Positions 8,751 to 16,654 of a stretch of 64,000 nt of DNA are shown one piece after another. The position numbers and the translations under genes were made by a program. This stretch comes from Eubacteriales bacterium (GTDB lineage: Bacteria > Bacillota > Clostridia > Oscillospirales > CAG-382): NCBI GenBank assembly GCA_028702135.1, contig JAQVPJ010000004.1, positions 61,112-125,111 on the forward strand, given 5' to 3'. The notes beneath the pieces were generated by a model that saw only the letters and a list, made by a program, of their open reading frames with translations, had not been told where the DNA came from and made no database searches. The first letter of the stretch is position 1, and every line of letters begins with the position of its first letter.

Positions 8751-9596
8751 ATTAACAACGATTTTAGAAAGAAAAAGCAATACGGACAGAATTTTCTTGT
8801 AAATAACACAATACCAAAACGAATCGCCGAGCAGAGCGGTATTACGGAAAACAGCGGCGTTTTGGAAATCGGCCCGGGTTTCGGTGTGCTTACAAGAGAG
8901 CTTGCCAGAATATCCAAAAAAGTAGTTTCTGTGGAGATTGACAGGGAACTTATACCCATTTTATCCGAAAAATTATCGGGGCTTACCAATGTAAAAGTCA
9001 TCAATGAGGACATACTCAGGATTGATATTGCAGAGCTTGTTGCCACCGAGTTTTCGGATCTGCCGGTATATGTCTGCGCCAATCTCCCTTATTATATAAC
9101 CACGCCTATTATAATGAAGCTGCTTGAGGGCAGGTATGGTTTTGTCAGCATTACGCTCATGGTTCAAAAAGAGGTCGCGGAAAGGTTGTGCGCAAAAAGC
9201 GGTGAACCCGCTTACGGAGCAATAACCGCTCCTGTAAATTATTATGCAAAGGTAACACGGCTTTTTACTGTCAAGGCAGGGTCATTTTCCCCCGCACCCA
9301 AAGTCGATTCTGCGGTGATAAAGCTCGATTTATACAAAGAACCTCCAGTATATGCCGAAAACGAGGAGCTTCTCTTTACCGTTATAAAATCAGCTTTCTC
9401 GCAAAGACGAAAAACTCTCGTAAATTCTTTACATTCAGTTTTTAATTCCATATTTACAAAGGACGAAATATGTGATATTATGATTCAAATTGGGTTAAAT
9501 TCCCTGATAAGGGGCGAGGACCTGGATATATCACAATTCGCTGATATTTCTAACAGAATATTAAAGAAATTACATAAAAACGGAGGAATAAAATGA
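8751..9596 (+). CDS. rsmA: 16S rRNA dimethyladenosine transferase, apparent ATT start
   Basis: RsmA (KsgA) dimethylates two adjacent adenines near the 3' end of 16S rRNA. The open frame shows the conserved opening NNDFRKKKQYGQNFLVNN, the SAM-binding motif LEIGPGFG (about residues 38-45), and the catalytic NLPYYITTP motif, and the total of about 281 residues fits the family. The conserved region begins immediately after a TAA stop at 8733-8735, and no ATG, GTG or TTG exists between that stop and the QNFL motif. The first canonical start (TTG at 8862) would remove the N-terminal 37 residues. I therefore choose ATT at 8751, which has GAGG 9 nt upstream. The end overlaps pckG in ATGA. Confidence 0.85.
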   Translation: MNNDFRKKKQYGQNFLVNNTIPKRIAEQSGITENSGVLEIGPGFGVLTRELARISKKVVSVEIDRELIPILSEKLSGLTNVKVINEDILRIDIAELVATEFSDLPVYVCANLPYYITTPIIMKLLEGRYGFVSITLMVQKEVAERLCAKSGEPAYGAITAPVNYYAKVTRLFTVKAGSFSPAPKVDSAVIKLDLYKEPPVYAENEELLFTVIKSAFSQRRKTLVNSLHSVFNSIFTKDEICDIMIQIGLNSLIRGEDLDISQFADISNRILKKLHKNGGIK

Positions 9597-11386
9597 CTAA
9601 TCTGACAAACAACAAAAAAGCAAATGCATGGATTTCGGAAATGTGCGATCTGGTATCTCCTGCTAATGTCGTTCTTATCGACGGCAGTGAGGAACAGGCA
9701 GAAATACTAAGGGCTGAGGCGTGCAGAACCGGTGAGATGTTTAAGCTCAATCAAGAGAAGCTGCCCGGCTGCTATCTTCACAGAACCGCGGTCAACGACG
9801 TTGCACGTGTGGAGAACCGCACCTTCATCTGCACAACAGACAAGAAGGACGCCGGTCCTACAAACAACTGGATGGCTCCCAAGGATTGTTATGCAAAACT
9901 GACTCCCCTTTTCAAAAACTCCTACAAGGGCAAGACGATGTACGTAATCCCCTATTCTATGGGTGTTATCGGCAGTGAATTTTCCAAAATCGGCTTCGAG
10001 CTTACCGATTCTATATATGTTGTTTTAAATATGCTTATAATGACACGTGTCGGCAGTAAGGTCATCGAAGCGCTGGGCACGGACGGCGACTTTGTAAAGG
10101 GACTGCACGCAAGAGCGGATATGGACGAGAACAACAGATATATCGTTCACTTCCCCGAGGACAATACCATCTGGTCGGTAAACTCCGGCTACGGCGGAAA
10201 CGTGCTCTTGGGCAAGAAGTGCTTTGCGCTTCGCATAGCCTCTTATCTCGGCAGGAACGAGGGCTGGATGGCAGAGCATATGCTCATCCTCGGTCTTGAG
10301 AATCCAAAGGGCGAGATTAAATATATCTCCGCCGCTTTCCCCTCCGCTTGCGGAAAAACAAATCTTGCGATGTTGATCCCCCCGGCATATTATACAAGAC
10401 AGGGCTATAAGGTTTGGTGCGTAGGTGACGATATCGCCTGGATAAGAAAAGGTCCGGACGGCAGACTCTGGGCTATGAACCCCGAGAACGGCTTCTTCGG
10501 CGTCGCTCCCGGCACCAACGAAAAGTCAAACCCCAATGCGCTTGCTTCTACAAAACAGGGTACCATTTTCACGAATGTGGTGCACAACCTTGATGACGAT
10601 ACTGTTTGGTGGGAGGGACTCGATAAGAATCCGCCCAGGAACGCTCTCAACTGGAAGGGCGAGAAGTGGGACAGTACTGCAAGCGAGAAGGGTGCTCATC
10701 CCAACTCACGCTTCACATCCCCCGCAAAGAATTGCCCCTGCATTTCCTCAGAGTTTGACAGTTCCAAGGGCGTTCCGCTCTCCGCTATCGTTTTCGGCGG
10801 AAGACGTGCCAAGACCGCACCGCTCGTATATCAGTCATTTGACTGGAAGCACGGTACCTTCGTGGGTTCAATAATGGCTTCCGAGACCACAGCGGCAGCA
10901 GCAGGCGCAGTCGGAGTCGTAAGGCGCGATCCTATGGCAATGCTTCCGTTCTGCGGATACAATATGGGCGATTATTTCGCTCACTGGCTCGATATGGAAA
11001 AGACCGTTCCCAATCTTCCCAAGATATTCCATGTCAATTGGTTCAGACTTAACGAGAACGGCGCGTTCATGTGGCCGGGATTCGGCGACAACTTCCGCGT
11101 ACTCGAGTGGATTATAAAGAGATGCGAGGACAAAGTCGGTGCCGAAAAGACTGCTATCGGATATATTCCAAAGGCCGAGGACATCAACCTTGCCGAGCTC
11201 GATTACGAAATCGAGAAAGGTCATAAGTTCAGTATCGAGGATTTAAAGAGCATTCTCACCGTCGAGAAGGATTGCTGGCTTGCCGATGTCGGGAATATCG
11301 AGGAATTCTATTCAAAAATAGGCGACACCATCCCCGAGGAGCTTAAAAATCAGCTCGCCGCTCTCAAATCAAGGCTTTTGAAGTAG
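9593..11386 (+). CDS. pckG: Phosphoenolpyruvate carboxykinase (GTP-dependent)
   Basis: This 597-residue enzyme interconverts oxaloacetate and phosphoenolpyruvate with GTP/GDP; in anaerobes it often runs in the carboxylating direction. It has the GTP-class signatures: the kinase-1 loop AFPSACGKTNLAML near residue 250, the metal-binding segment VGDDIAWIRKGPDG, and FGVAPGTN. The length matches the family (about 600). It overlaps rsmA by 4 nt (ATGA), so translation may be coupled, which is an odd functional pairing. A strong terminator follows 28 nt after the stop. Confidence 0.96.
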   Translation: MTNLTNNKKANAWISEMCDLVSPANVVLIDGSEEQAEILRAEACRTGEMFKLNQEKLPGCYLHRTAVNDVARVENRTFICTTDKKDAGPTNNWMAPKDCYAKLTPLFKNSYKGKTMYVIPYSMGVIGSEFSKIGFELTDSIYVVLNMLIMTRVGSKVIEALGTDGDFVKGLHARADMDENNRYIVHFPEDNTIWSVNSGYGGNVLLGKKCFALRIASYLGRNEGWMAEHMLILGLENPKGEIKYISAAFPSACGKTNLAMLIPPAYYTRQGYKVWCVGDDIAWIRKGPDGRLWAMNPENGFFGVAPGTNEKSNPNALASTKQGTIFTNVVHNLDDDTVWWEGLDKNPPRNALNWKGEKWDSTASEKGAHPNSRFTSPAKNCPCISSEFDSSKGVPLSAIVFGGRRAKTAPLVYQSFDWKHGTFVGSIMASETTAAAAGAVGVVRRDPMAMLPFCGYNMGDYFAHWLDMEKTVPNLPKIFHVNWFRLNENGAFMWPGFGDNFRVLEWIIKRCEDKVGAEKTAIGYIPKAEDINLAELDYEIEKGHKFSIEDLKSILTVEKDCWLADVGNIEEFYSKIGDTIPEELKNQLAALKSRLLK

Positions 11387-11414
11387 AGTATTTTATACGT
11401 TATTTATACGAATG

Positions 11415-11448
11415 CACCGCTCGGGTTTCCGGGCGGTGCTCGTTTTAG
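11415..11448 (+). terminator. Rho-independent terminator after pckG
   Basis: An 11-bp stem (GCACCGCTCGG with one G-T pair against CCGGGCGGTGC, 11415-11440) with a 4-nt loop is followed by a T-rich run. Confidence 0.85.
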
Positions 11449-11543
11449 CATAAGTATTTACATCTTAAAAACGAAAAAACGGCATTTTTTCATTGAATTC
11501 ACGCAATATCTAATGAAAATTGATAATTTTCATCAAAACGCAC

Positions 11544-11573
11544 ATGACATTTTTTCATAAAATATGTTATAAT
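11544..11573 (+). promoter_or_regulatory. Promoter upstream of the small Cys protein and carD
   Basis: A -35-like ATGACA (11544-11549) and a perfect TATAAT (11568-11573) are separated by 18 nt. They lie about 100 nt upstream of the gene at 11676. The 11387-11675 gap holds only the pckG terminator and this AT-rich promoter region. Confidence 0.55.
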
Positions 11574-11675
11574 AATAATAGAATATTTATACGAAAACTA
11601 TACCTTTCTATCAGTTTCAATAAAAGACAGTTTATACATAAAAGGATTTAATCGAAAGCAGGTAATTACCACAAA

Positions 11676-11939
11676 ATGAAGATTGTAAAAATCGATGACA
11701 ACCTACTTCATTTGCCCGATTGCCTCTATTTAACAGAGCGCGGCAAATGTGAAAAGCTGAGTATCGAGGATTGTCAGGGTGAAAAATGCTCATTTTTTCA
11801 GACTCCGACCGAAAACGCCTTGCAAAAACAGCGGTGGGCGGAACAGTTATCGAGTCTTGATGACTGTTTGCAGAAGAAAATAGCAAAAAAATATTACGCA
11901 GGCTCAATGCCCTGGAAAGAGGAAGCACAAAATAGGTAA
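11676..11939 (+). CDS. Small four-cysteine protein of unknown function
   Basis: This 87-residue protein has no recognised domain. Four cysteines lie in the first 40 residues (C16, C25, C33, C38), a spacing that could hold a zinc ion or Fe-S cluster, and the C-terminal half is a charged helix. It lies 17 nt upstream of carD on the same strand behind a shared promoter, so it may act with CarD in transcription. The ribosome binding site is weak. Short proteins of this type occur in gut Clostridia, but I cannot name the family. Confidence 0.6.
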   Translation: MKIVKIDDNLLHLPDCLYLTERGKCEKLSIEDCQGEKCSFFQTPTENALQKQRWAEQLSSLDDCLQKKIAKKYYAGSMPWKEEAQNR

Positions 11940-11955
11940 ACGAAAGGAGGATATT

Positions 11956-12468
11956 ATGTTTAAAATAAACGATCATGTTATTTACGGAACTTGCGGTGTC
12001 TGTAAAATTATCGATATAAATTACTGTAATTTCAACGATACAAAAAGAAAATACTATATAATGAAGCCGCTTTATACAAAGAATTCCAAAATATACGTGC
12101 CCGTGGAAAACGAAAGAAAAATGCTTAAAAACCTGCTCTCTACCGAGGAAGTTCATGCGCTTATAAAAACAATGCCTGTGAAAAAGAGCATCTGGATCAA
12201 ACAGAATCAACAGCGTAACGCGGCTTTTCGGGATATTATTAAAAAAGGCAACAGACAGGAGCTTGTCGAGCTTATCAGTACCCTTTATCTGTATAAAACG
12301 GATTTGGCGAAAACAGGTAAAAATCTCAATATGTCTGACGAAAGCATCATGAAAGAAGCGGAAAAAATGCTGTACGAGGAGTTCGCTTTTGTTCTCAATA
12401 TCAAGCTTGACGAGGTCGTTCCCTATATAAAAAAGAGCTTAATCCATAACAAAATGCAGTCTGAATAA
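11956..12468 (+). CDS. CarD family transcriptional regulator
   Basis: This 170-residue protein opens with MFKINDHVIYGTCGVCKI, the start of the CarD/CdnL RNA-polymerase-interacting domain (residues 1-60, Tudor-like), which in the family binds the RNA polymerase beta subunit and stabilises open promoter complexes. The rest is a helical domain (residues about 65-165) that in CdnL proteins contacts DNA near the -10 region. A GGAGG ribosome binding site precedes the ATG. The stop codon lies inside the loop of the terminator hairpin that ends the transcript. Which promoters it controls here is unknown. Confidence 0.9.
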   Translation: MFKINDHVIYGTCGVCKIIDINYCNFNDTKRKYYIMKPLYTKNSKIYVPVENERKMLKNLLSTEEVHALIKTMPVKKSIWIKQNQQRNAAFRDIIKKGNRQELVELISTLYLYKTDLAKTGKNLNMSDESIMKEAEKMLYEEFAFVLNIKLDEVVPYIKKSLIHNKMQSE

Positions 12469-12484
12469 GACTGCTTTTATTATA
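12456..12484 (+). terminator. Terminator overlapping the carD stop codon
   Basis: The stem GCAGTCT/AGACTGC (12456-12462 and 12468-12474) has a 5-nt loop that includes bases of the carD stop, followed by TTTTATTAT. Confidence 0.8.
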
Positions 12485-12619
12485 TATTGAGTGGTGAAGT
12501 AATACCGAGTTGTTCAATTAAGTTAATTCCCTAAAAAATGATAGTTGTCGTGATTATTATGAGTAGCTGCTATTATTGATGAATAACTGTGAGCAGCAAA
12601 TATACACTTATTGTATGTA

Positions 12620-12651
12620 GACTTATTGTCTGTTGATGGTTAACATATAAG
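12620..12651 (+). promoter_or_regulatory. Promoter and C-box-like operator of the restriction gene pair
   Basis: TTATTG (12623-12628) and TATAAG (12646-12651) are 17 nt apart. The near-palindrome GACTTATTGTC (12620-12630) covers the -35 box and resembles controller-protein C-boxes of restriction-modification systems (GACT...AGTC type). The rest of the 12469-12666 gap is AT-rich with no other clear signal. Confidence 0.45.
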
Positions 12652-12666
12652 TAGTATTTTGTCGAG

Positions 12667-12891
12667 GTGATTACAATGGATATAGTAAAAGTCTTTGGTA
12701 TCAATGTTAGAAAATACAGGACCAATAAAAAAATCTCTCAAGAGAAATTTGCAGAACTGTGCGGCTTACATAGAACTTATATCAGTGATATTGAGTGTTT
12801 TCGTAGAAGCATTTCTTTAAATAATATTCAAAAAATTGCCGATGCATTGGAAATTGAAACATATAAATTATTTTTGGAGGTTACATTATGA
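12667..12891 (+). CDS. XRE-family controller (C) protein of the restriction system
   Basis: This 74-residue protein is essentially one helix-turn-helix domain (NVRKYRTNKKISQEKFAELC, with HRTYISDIE as recognition helix), the size and pattern of restriction-modification controller proteins that time endonuclease expression. It starts with ATG at 12667 (GAGGTGATTACA upstream; an in-frame ATG also lies 6 nt further on). Its stop overlaps the endonuclease ATG by 4 nt (ATGA-like), so C and R proteins are translationally coupled. The AT-rich composition differs from carD upstream and suggests horizontal transfer. The controller role is inferred from context. Confidence 0.8.
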   Translation: MITMDIVKVFGINVRKYRTNKKISQEKFAELCGLHRTYISDIECFRRSISLNNIQKIADALEIETYKLFLEVTL

Positions 12892-13478
12892 AATTTACAA
12901 TTAAGAATGATGAATTGGTTATTCTTAATGGTTGTTTAGCACCCGATTTTCCCAAATACACATCGCAATTAATTAACTGGGCAAATCAAAATGCACAAGG
13001 CACTCGCCCTAAAGTAGTAGGTCAACTTTCGGTTCTTTTTCCTGAGTATGAAGGAGAAAAAACCGATATTTCGATAGATGGCTGGCGGGAATGGTATTTG
13101 CAACATTATCCTAATGCTATTGAAAAAGCGACAGATAAAATATATGCACAAGTAGAAAACCTCAAAGACGCTATTCAACTTATCGATAAAAATATGATCA
13201 ACAAATGGGTTGAAGATTTAGTTATCACAAAAACATACAATGGACTCTATTTTCAGGAAGCAATATTATCTAAAATCGCCGAAAAATTAGGCAAAGATTA
13301 TAGATTGGCTACTCCATGTGAAGAATCACAAGGGATAGATGGTTTTGTGGGAGATGTTCCGTACTCTGTTAAACCTGATACATATAGAACCATGCGTAGG
13401 TTATCAGAAAGCATTAATGTTAAAATAGTTTATTACGCCAAAAAGAAAACAGGATTAACTATAGAAGTCGAAGATTAA
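12888..13478 (+). CDS. MjaI-like type II restriction endonuclease
   Basis: This 196-residue protein resembles the MjaI family of type II endonucleases, whose namesake cuts at CTAG. Blocks that match my recall of the family include PKYTSQLINWANQNAQGTRP (residues about 23-42), NKWVEDLVITKTYNGL, and a C-terminal PD-(D/E)XK-like part with FQEAILSKIAEKLG and ESQGIDGFVGDVPYSVKPDT, where E, D and K could be catalytic. The start overlaps the controller gene. A 15-bp hairpin separates it from the convergent methyltransferase. The specificity CTAG is inferred from family membership and must be tested. Confidence 0.75.
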   Translation: MKFTIKNDELVILNGCLAPDFPKYTSQLINWANQNAQGTRPKVVGQLSVLFPEYEGEKTDISIDGWREWYLQHYPNAIEKATDKIYAQVENLKDAIQLIDKNMINKWVEDLVITKTYNGLYFQEAILSKIAEKLGKDYRLATPCEESQGIDGFVGDVPYSVKPDTYRTMRRLSESINVKIVYYAKKKTGLTIEVED

Positions 13479-13513
13479 ACATTAAAGGTAGAGGTGCTCT
13501 CTACCTTTAATGT
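13479..13513. terminator. Bidirectional terminator between endonuclease and methyltransferase genes
   Basis: This is a perfect 15-bp inverted repeat (ACATTAAAGGTAGAG and its complement) with a 5-nt loop GTGCT. It fills the whole gap between the two convergent stop codons. Confidence 0.85.
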
Positions 13514-14787
13514 TATATTGGAATAGAATTCAAAAATTTGTTTTTGCAACTATAATCAATTGATGTATCAACCATCACAAAACCTGTCCGTATTAAATGG
13601 TTATTTACAAAGGTTTTGTTATCAAGATACACATAGCATAATAAGTTGTTATCTTGGTCGTATTTCACAGTGTCGTATTTTATGAATACTTTTCTTTTGT
13701 TGAACTTATCCTTAAGATACTCTATTGCGTCATGTTCAAATTGAGGGATTGGCTTAACACCTAATAATTTTACTACCAATCCGTTACTTAACTCTATTTT
13801 TTCGGGTGCTATAACATTCTTTACAGCAAAAAGTTCTTCTCGTTTCTTTTCTTTACCATCAATTTTAGACCCAAAGCTAAGTTTCTTTACATCAATTTTT
13901 TTATCTATCTTATGAGGGTCTTTAAAAGTGTAAGGCAAATTATCAACTGATGTGCATACTCCCTTCGTATCTTCATAAAACGATACTGTATCATCATCAC
14001 CGATTGACATTTGTTCGCTGCAAAGTTTTTCACGTATGATTGGCGCAAATTCGTTATTAATTTCATATCCAATAGAGTTTCTGCCCAAGTGCTTAGCTGC
14101 TAATGATGTAGTTCCACTTCCAGCAAATGGGTCGAAAACAGTTTCACCAACAAAAGAAAACATTTTTATCAATCGTTTTGGCAACTCTTCAGGGAACATA
14201 GCTATGTGCTCCATTTGTTTGACACCATTAAAATTCCAATGTGAAGAGAAATTTCGACTCCACTCTTCTTTTGTCATTGCTGATTGAGCTTTTTGCTCTT
14301 TTGTGGGCTTAGGAGGGTTACCAAGCTTTTTAAAGATAAGAATGAACTCATAATCCATTTTTAAAATTCCGTTACGAGGATATGGGAAGCTTCCCATAAT
14401 AACGCCGCCGCCGGAAGTGTTCATAGTGGTGCTTTTTTGCCATATAATCGCACCCATATAGTCCATCCCCAAGGACTCACATAAACGAATAATTTCTGTT
14501 CTAATAGGAATGACTTTATATCTGCCGTAATATACTGAGCGGGCAAATTGGTCACCAATATTAATACACAATCTACATCCATCAGACAAGACACGATTGC
14601 ACTCTTTCCACACAAGATTAAGATTGTTTATATATTCTTCATAACTGTCATTAAATCCAATTTGGTCTTCCGTTCCGTAGTCTTTTAACTGCCAATATGG
14701 CGGTGATGTAATAATAAGTTGAACAGATTTATCTTTCATCTTGTTAAGTGAACGACTATCACCAAATACTATTTTATGGTCTGTCAT
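13513..14787 (-). CDS. Site-specific DNA methyltransferase with C-terminal SNase-like domain
   Basis: This 424-residue protein is a beta-class amino-methyltransferase: the catalytic motif TSPPYW is at residues 27-32 and the SAM-binding motif FDPFAGSGTT follows near residue 220. The TSPPYW form is common in N4-cytosine enzymes, consistent with methyltransferases that protect CTAG sites. Residues from about 320 to 415 look like a staphylococcal-nuclease fold (VVKLLGVKPIP, a YLKDKFNKRKVFIKYD strand, LLCYVYLDN, NNHLIRTGFVMV). The usual catalytic Arg/Glu/Asp set is not apparent, so this part is probably a DNA- or protein-binding tail. An AAGGGG site precedes the ATG. The gene follows a small HTH gene by 14 nt. 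Confidence 0.88.
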   Translation of the reverse strand: MTDHKIVFGDSRSLNKMKDKSVQLIITSPPYWQLKDYGTEDQIGFNDSYEEYINNLNLVWKECNRVLSDGCRLCINIGDQFARSVYYGRYKVIPIRTEIIRLCESLGMDYMGAIIWQKSTTMNTSGGGVIMGSFPYPRNGILKMDYEFILIFKKLGNPPKPTKEQKAQSAMTKEEWSRNFSSHWNFNGVKQMEHIAMFPEELPKRLIKMFSFVGETVFDPFAGSGTTSLAAKHLGRNSIGYEINNEFAPIIREKLCSEQMSIGDDDTVSFYEDTKGVCTSVDNLPYTFKDPHKIDKKIDVKKLSFGSKIDGKEKKREELFAVKNVIAPEKIELSNGLVVKLLGVKPIPQFEHDAIEYLKDKFNKRKVFIKYDTVKYDQDNNLLCYVYLDNKTFVNNHLIRTGFVMVDTSIDYSCKNKFLNSIPI

Positions 14788-14801
14788 ATTTAAACCCCTT
14801 C

Positions 14802-15014
14802 TTATTTAACTTGGTCGCCATTAGATAGCACAAAATATTGTTCGTAAGTTACACCCAAAATATATGCTATTTGATTAAGTTCTTCTTGAGTGACAGTGTT
14901 TCTTTTGAGTTTGGCATTAAAATTTTGAGGCGTTTGATTGATTCTTCTTGCAAGCTCAGATAAACTAACACCTGTTCGTAAACACAACACTCTAATTTGT
15001 TCTGAAGTAGTCAT
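14802..15014 (-). CDS. XRE-family HTH protein upstream of the methyltransferase
   Basis: This 70-residue protein (starting MTTSEQIRVLCLRTG) is a single helix-turn-helix domain with LSELARRINQTPQNFNAKLK as the HTH. I choose the ATG at 15014 because GGAGG lies 8 nt upstream; a start 7 codons earlier would overlap that site. It is in an operon with the methyltransferase behind a consensus promoter that carries a direct repeat. It may autoregulate the methyltransferase arm, the counterpart to the controller on the endonuclease arm. Similar short HTH proteins are common in Firmicutes outside restriction loci. Confidence 0.8.
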   Translation of the reverse strand: MTTSEQIRVLCLRTGVSLSELARRINQTPQNFNAKLKRNTVTQEELNQIAYILGVTYEQYFVLSNGDQVK

Positions 15015-15040
15015 AGATAGTGCCTCCAAAATCATTTTTC

Positions 15041-15076
15041 AATTGATATTATAAACCATTTAATTGATAATGTCAA
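15041..15076 (-). promoter_or_regulatory. Consensus promoter of the HTH-methyltransferase operon with repeated operator
   Basis: Read on the minus strand, TTGACA (15071-15076) and TATAAT (15048-15053) are separated by exactly 17 nt, a perfect consensus. The 8-mer AATTGATA occurs at 15041 and again at 15062, 21 bp apart (two helical turns), flanking the -10 box. This could be a tandem operator for the HTH protein. Confidence 0.75.
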
Positions 15077-15233
15077 CTTATTTACATTCGTTAACGATTG
15101 CATTCGAATTTTAGTTATCTTCTACGAGTAGCGTTTTAACATACGTTAATTTTTAACACAAACACTATTTTTGTAAGTGCTTTGCAACATAAGCCGCTTC
15201 GAATCCTTCCCTTCTCTATGAACTAAAAAAATC

Positions 15234-15259
15234 CGGAAGGGCAAGCCCTTCCGTGATTT
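15234..15259 (-). terminator. Terminator of tRNA-Pro
   Basis: The stem CGGAAGGG/CCCTTCCG (15234-15253, loop CAAG) is followed by T-rich sequence on the minus strand, directly downstream of the tRNA. A-T runs on both sides could make it bidirectional. Confidence 0.75.
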
Positions 15260-15262
15260 TTT

Positions 15263-15339
15263 TGGTCGGAGTGAGAGGATTCGAACCTCCGGCCTCTTGG
15301 TCCCGAACCAAGCACTCTACCAAGCTGAGCCACACCCCG
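15263..15339 (-). tRNA. tRNA-Pro (anticodon CGG)
   Basis: The minus strand folds into a full cloverleaf. The acceptor CGGGGTG pairs with CACTCCG (one G-T), the anticodon stem CTTGG/CCAAG encloses the loop TTCGGGA, giving anticodon CGG for codon CCG, and the T-loop reads GGTTCGAATCC. The 3' CCA is encoded. It lies beside the restriction island, and tRNA genes often serve as insertion sites, but I see no duplicated 3' end here. Confidence 0.95.
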
Positions 15340-15425
15340 TTACTATTAAAGTGCCCTTTTTATAGGAGTTTTCCCGCAAAGGCACAAGCGATATTATAAT
15401 ACATCGGTAGTTGTTTTGTCAAGCC

Positions 15426-15845
15426 TTATTTTCGCCGGTTATTTGAGTCGAGAAAAGATTGGAGTATTATCTGAGCTGAAAGTGCATCGATAATACTTCT
15501 TCGTTTGCGGCTTTTATAATCCGTAATGTTAAGATACTGATACGCCTCGACGGTCGAGAGTCTTTCATCGACAAAAACCACCTCAAGCCCGGTTTTTTCC
15601 CTTAGCATTTCGGCAAATCTGCATGTGCGCTCCGCACGGAAGGAAAGGGAACCGTCCATATTCTTTGGCAGACCTATTATAATTTTTTCCCCGCCCAGCT
15701 CCTCTATGCGTGCCGATACCTTCTCAAGCGCATCCTTTATACCACTAACTTTTATCGTCTCCTGTGCGGTGGCAAGCGTCTCGTCTGTATCAGAGGTAGC
15801 TATTCCTATCCTCGCGTCGCCGAAGTCAATACCGATAAGTCTCAA
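15426..15845 (-). CDS. ruvX: Putative pre-16S rRNA nuclease / Holliday junction resolvase-like (RuvX/YqgF)
   Basis: This 139-residue protein has the RNase H-like fold of YqgF: MRLIGIDFGDARIGIA at the N-terminus holds the first catalytic Asp, IIIGLPKNMDGS is the middle motif, and VVFVDERLSTVEA with the final DALSAQIILQSFL gives the remaining acidic residues. The family processes the 5' end of 16S rRNA precursor and was first proposed as a resolvase. The length is normal. It reads toward tRNA-Pro on the same strand, 87 nt away. Confidence 0.92.
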   Translation of the reverse strand: MRLIGIDFGDARIGIATSDTDETLATAQETIKVSGIKDALEKVSARIEELGGEKIIIGLPKNMDGSLSFRAERTCRFAEMLREKTGLEVVFVDERLSTVEAYQYLNITDYKSRKRRSIIDALSAQIILQSFLDSNNRRK

Positions 15846-16364
15846 TTCTAACCGTCCTCATTACTTTATTATCTATTTTAAACAAAATGGATGATTTTGT
15901 CAATCAATATTGTGAATACTTCGAAATATAAAACATATAATATCAACGACCGATAAAGTTCGGTCAGGTTAAAAAGCTTTAGTACAGGTTTCAAATAACA
16001 GAGTTTGTTTGTTTTTGGTTTTCACTCCTATCGGACTGAATCGGGTGGAAGTATGTAATTCGAAAGTTGTGTCAATTGTTTGACAATGTACCAGAAAGCG
16101 ATATACGAAACCTACCGACAAAAAATGATAGAAGTGATTTATAGAATTAGTTTTACCTGTAAAAGCTGAATATAATCGGGGGAGCAGCAGCTTCTCCGAT
16201 TTGATTTTAAAGGTTTCAGGTTAATTTTACTGCTATATATAATAGCCGTAAACTGAATAACAAAGCCTTTTTATCATATACTATAAACGACCAAAAAGTA
16301 TGGTCAAAGCTCGAAAACACGGCAAATTAACATTGTTTTTGTCATATTAAGGAAGTGCTAATTT
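15846..16364. other. Intergenic region with possible small RNA and repeated operator-like palindromes
   Basis: This 519-nt stretch has no credible gene. It holds two similar inverted repeats: GACCG-N8-CGGTC (15948-15965) and GACC-N9-GGTC (16289-16305). A promoter-like pair, TTGACA (16080-16085) and TATACG (16102-16107) 16 nt apart, is followed near 16178-16203 by a hairpin (ATCGGGGGAG with CTTCTCCGAT, loop CAGCAG) and a short T-rich run. This would suit a short transcript of about 90-100 nt. A TATAAT at 16238-16243 could serve the small gene at 16365. None of this is proven. Confidence 0.35.
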
Positions 16365-16619
16365 ATGGGTAAGAAACGCAGAAAATACTCCCGATTTCAT
16401 TCGGAAAACAGGTTCACTAACGGGTTGCACGGCGTAAACAGGTTTTATTATCCTTATCGCTTTACTCCTCCCGAGTTAAACGGCAGCCGGTATCTTGATA
16501 TAAATTCGGAATTATTGATGCAGGACGTCATATACAGCGATACCGACCCTGACGGAAGTTATACGGGTGTGCCGAGAGATGATAATGAGGTCCCTGTTTC
16601 GGATGCGGATGATCTATAA
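16365..16619 (+). CDS. Small basic/acidic hypothetical protein
   Basis: This 84-residue protein is unknown to me. The N-terminal third is strongly basic (MGKKRRKYSRFHSENRF), the middle is aromatic (NRFYYPYRFTPPELNG), and the C-terminal third is acidic (SDTDPDGS, DDNEVPVSDADDL). It has no membrane segment and no cysteine. A GGAAG site lies 7 nt upstream of the ATG, and a bidirectional terminator follows the stop. The strongly divided charge suggests a nucleic-acid-associated or surface-of-complex protein, but that is speculation. Confidence 0.55.
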   Translation: MGKKRRKYSRFHSENRFTNGLHGVNRFYYPYRFTPPELNGSRYLDINSELLMQDVIYSDTDPDGSYTGVPRDDNEVPVSDADDL

Positions 16620-16654
16620 AGAGTTGAACCGGAAAGCACCATAAAAAAGCAGAG

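Noticed and set aside
11632..12210. 192-residue open frame on the minus strand opposite carD
   Set aside because: It is a mirror of carD and the small Cys protein, has no ribosome binding site, and its sequence looks like antisense noise.
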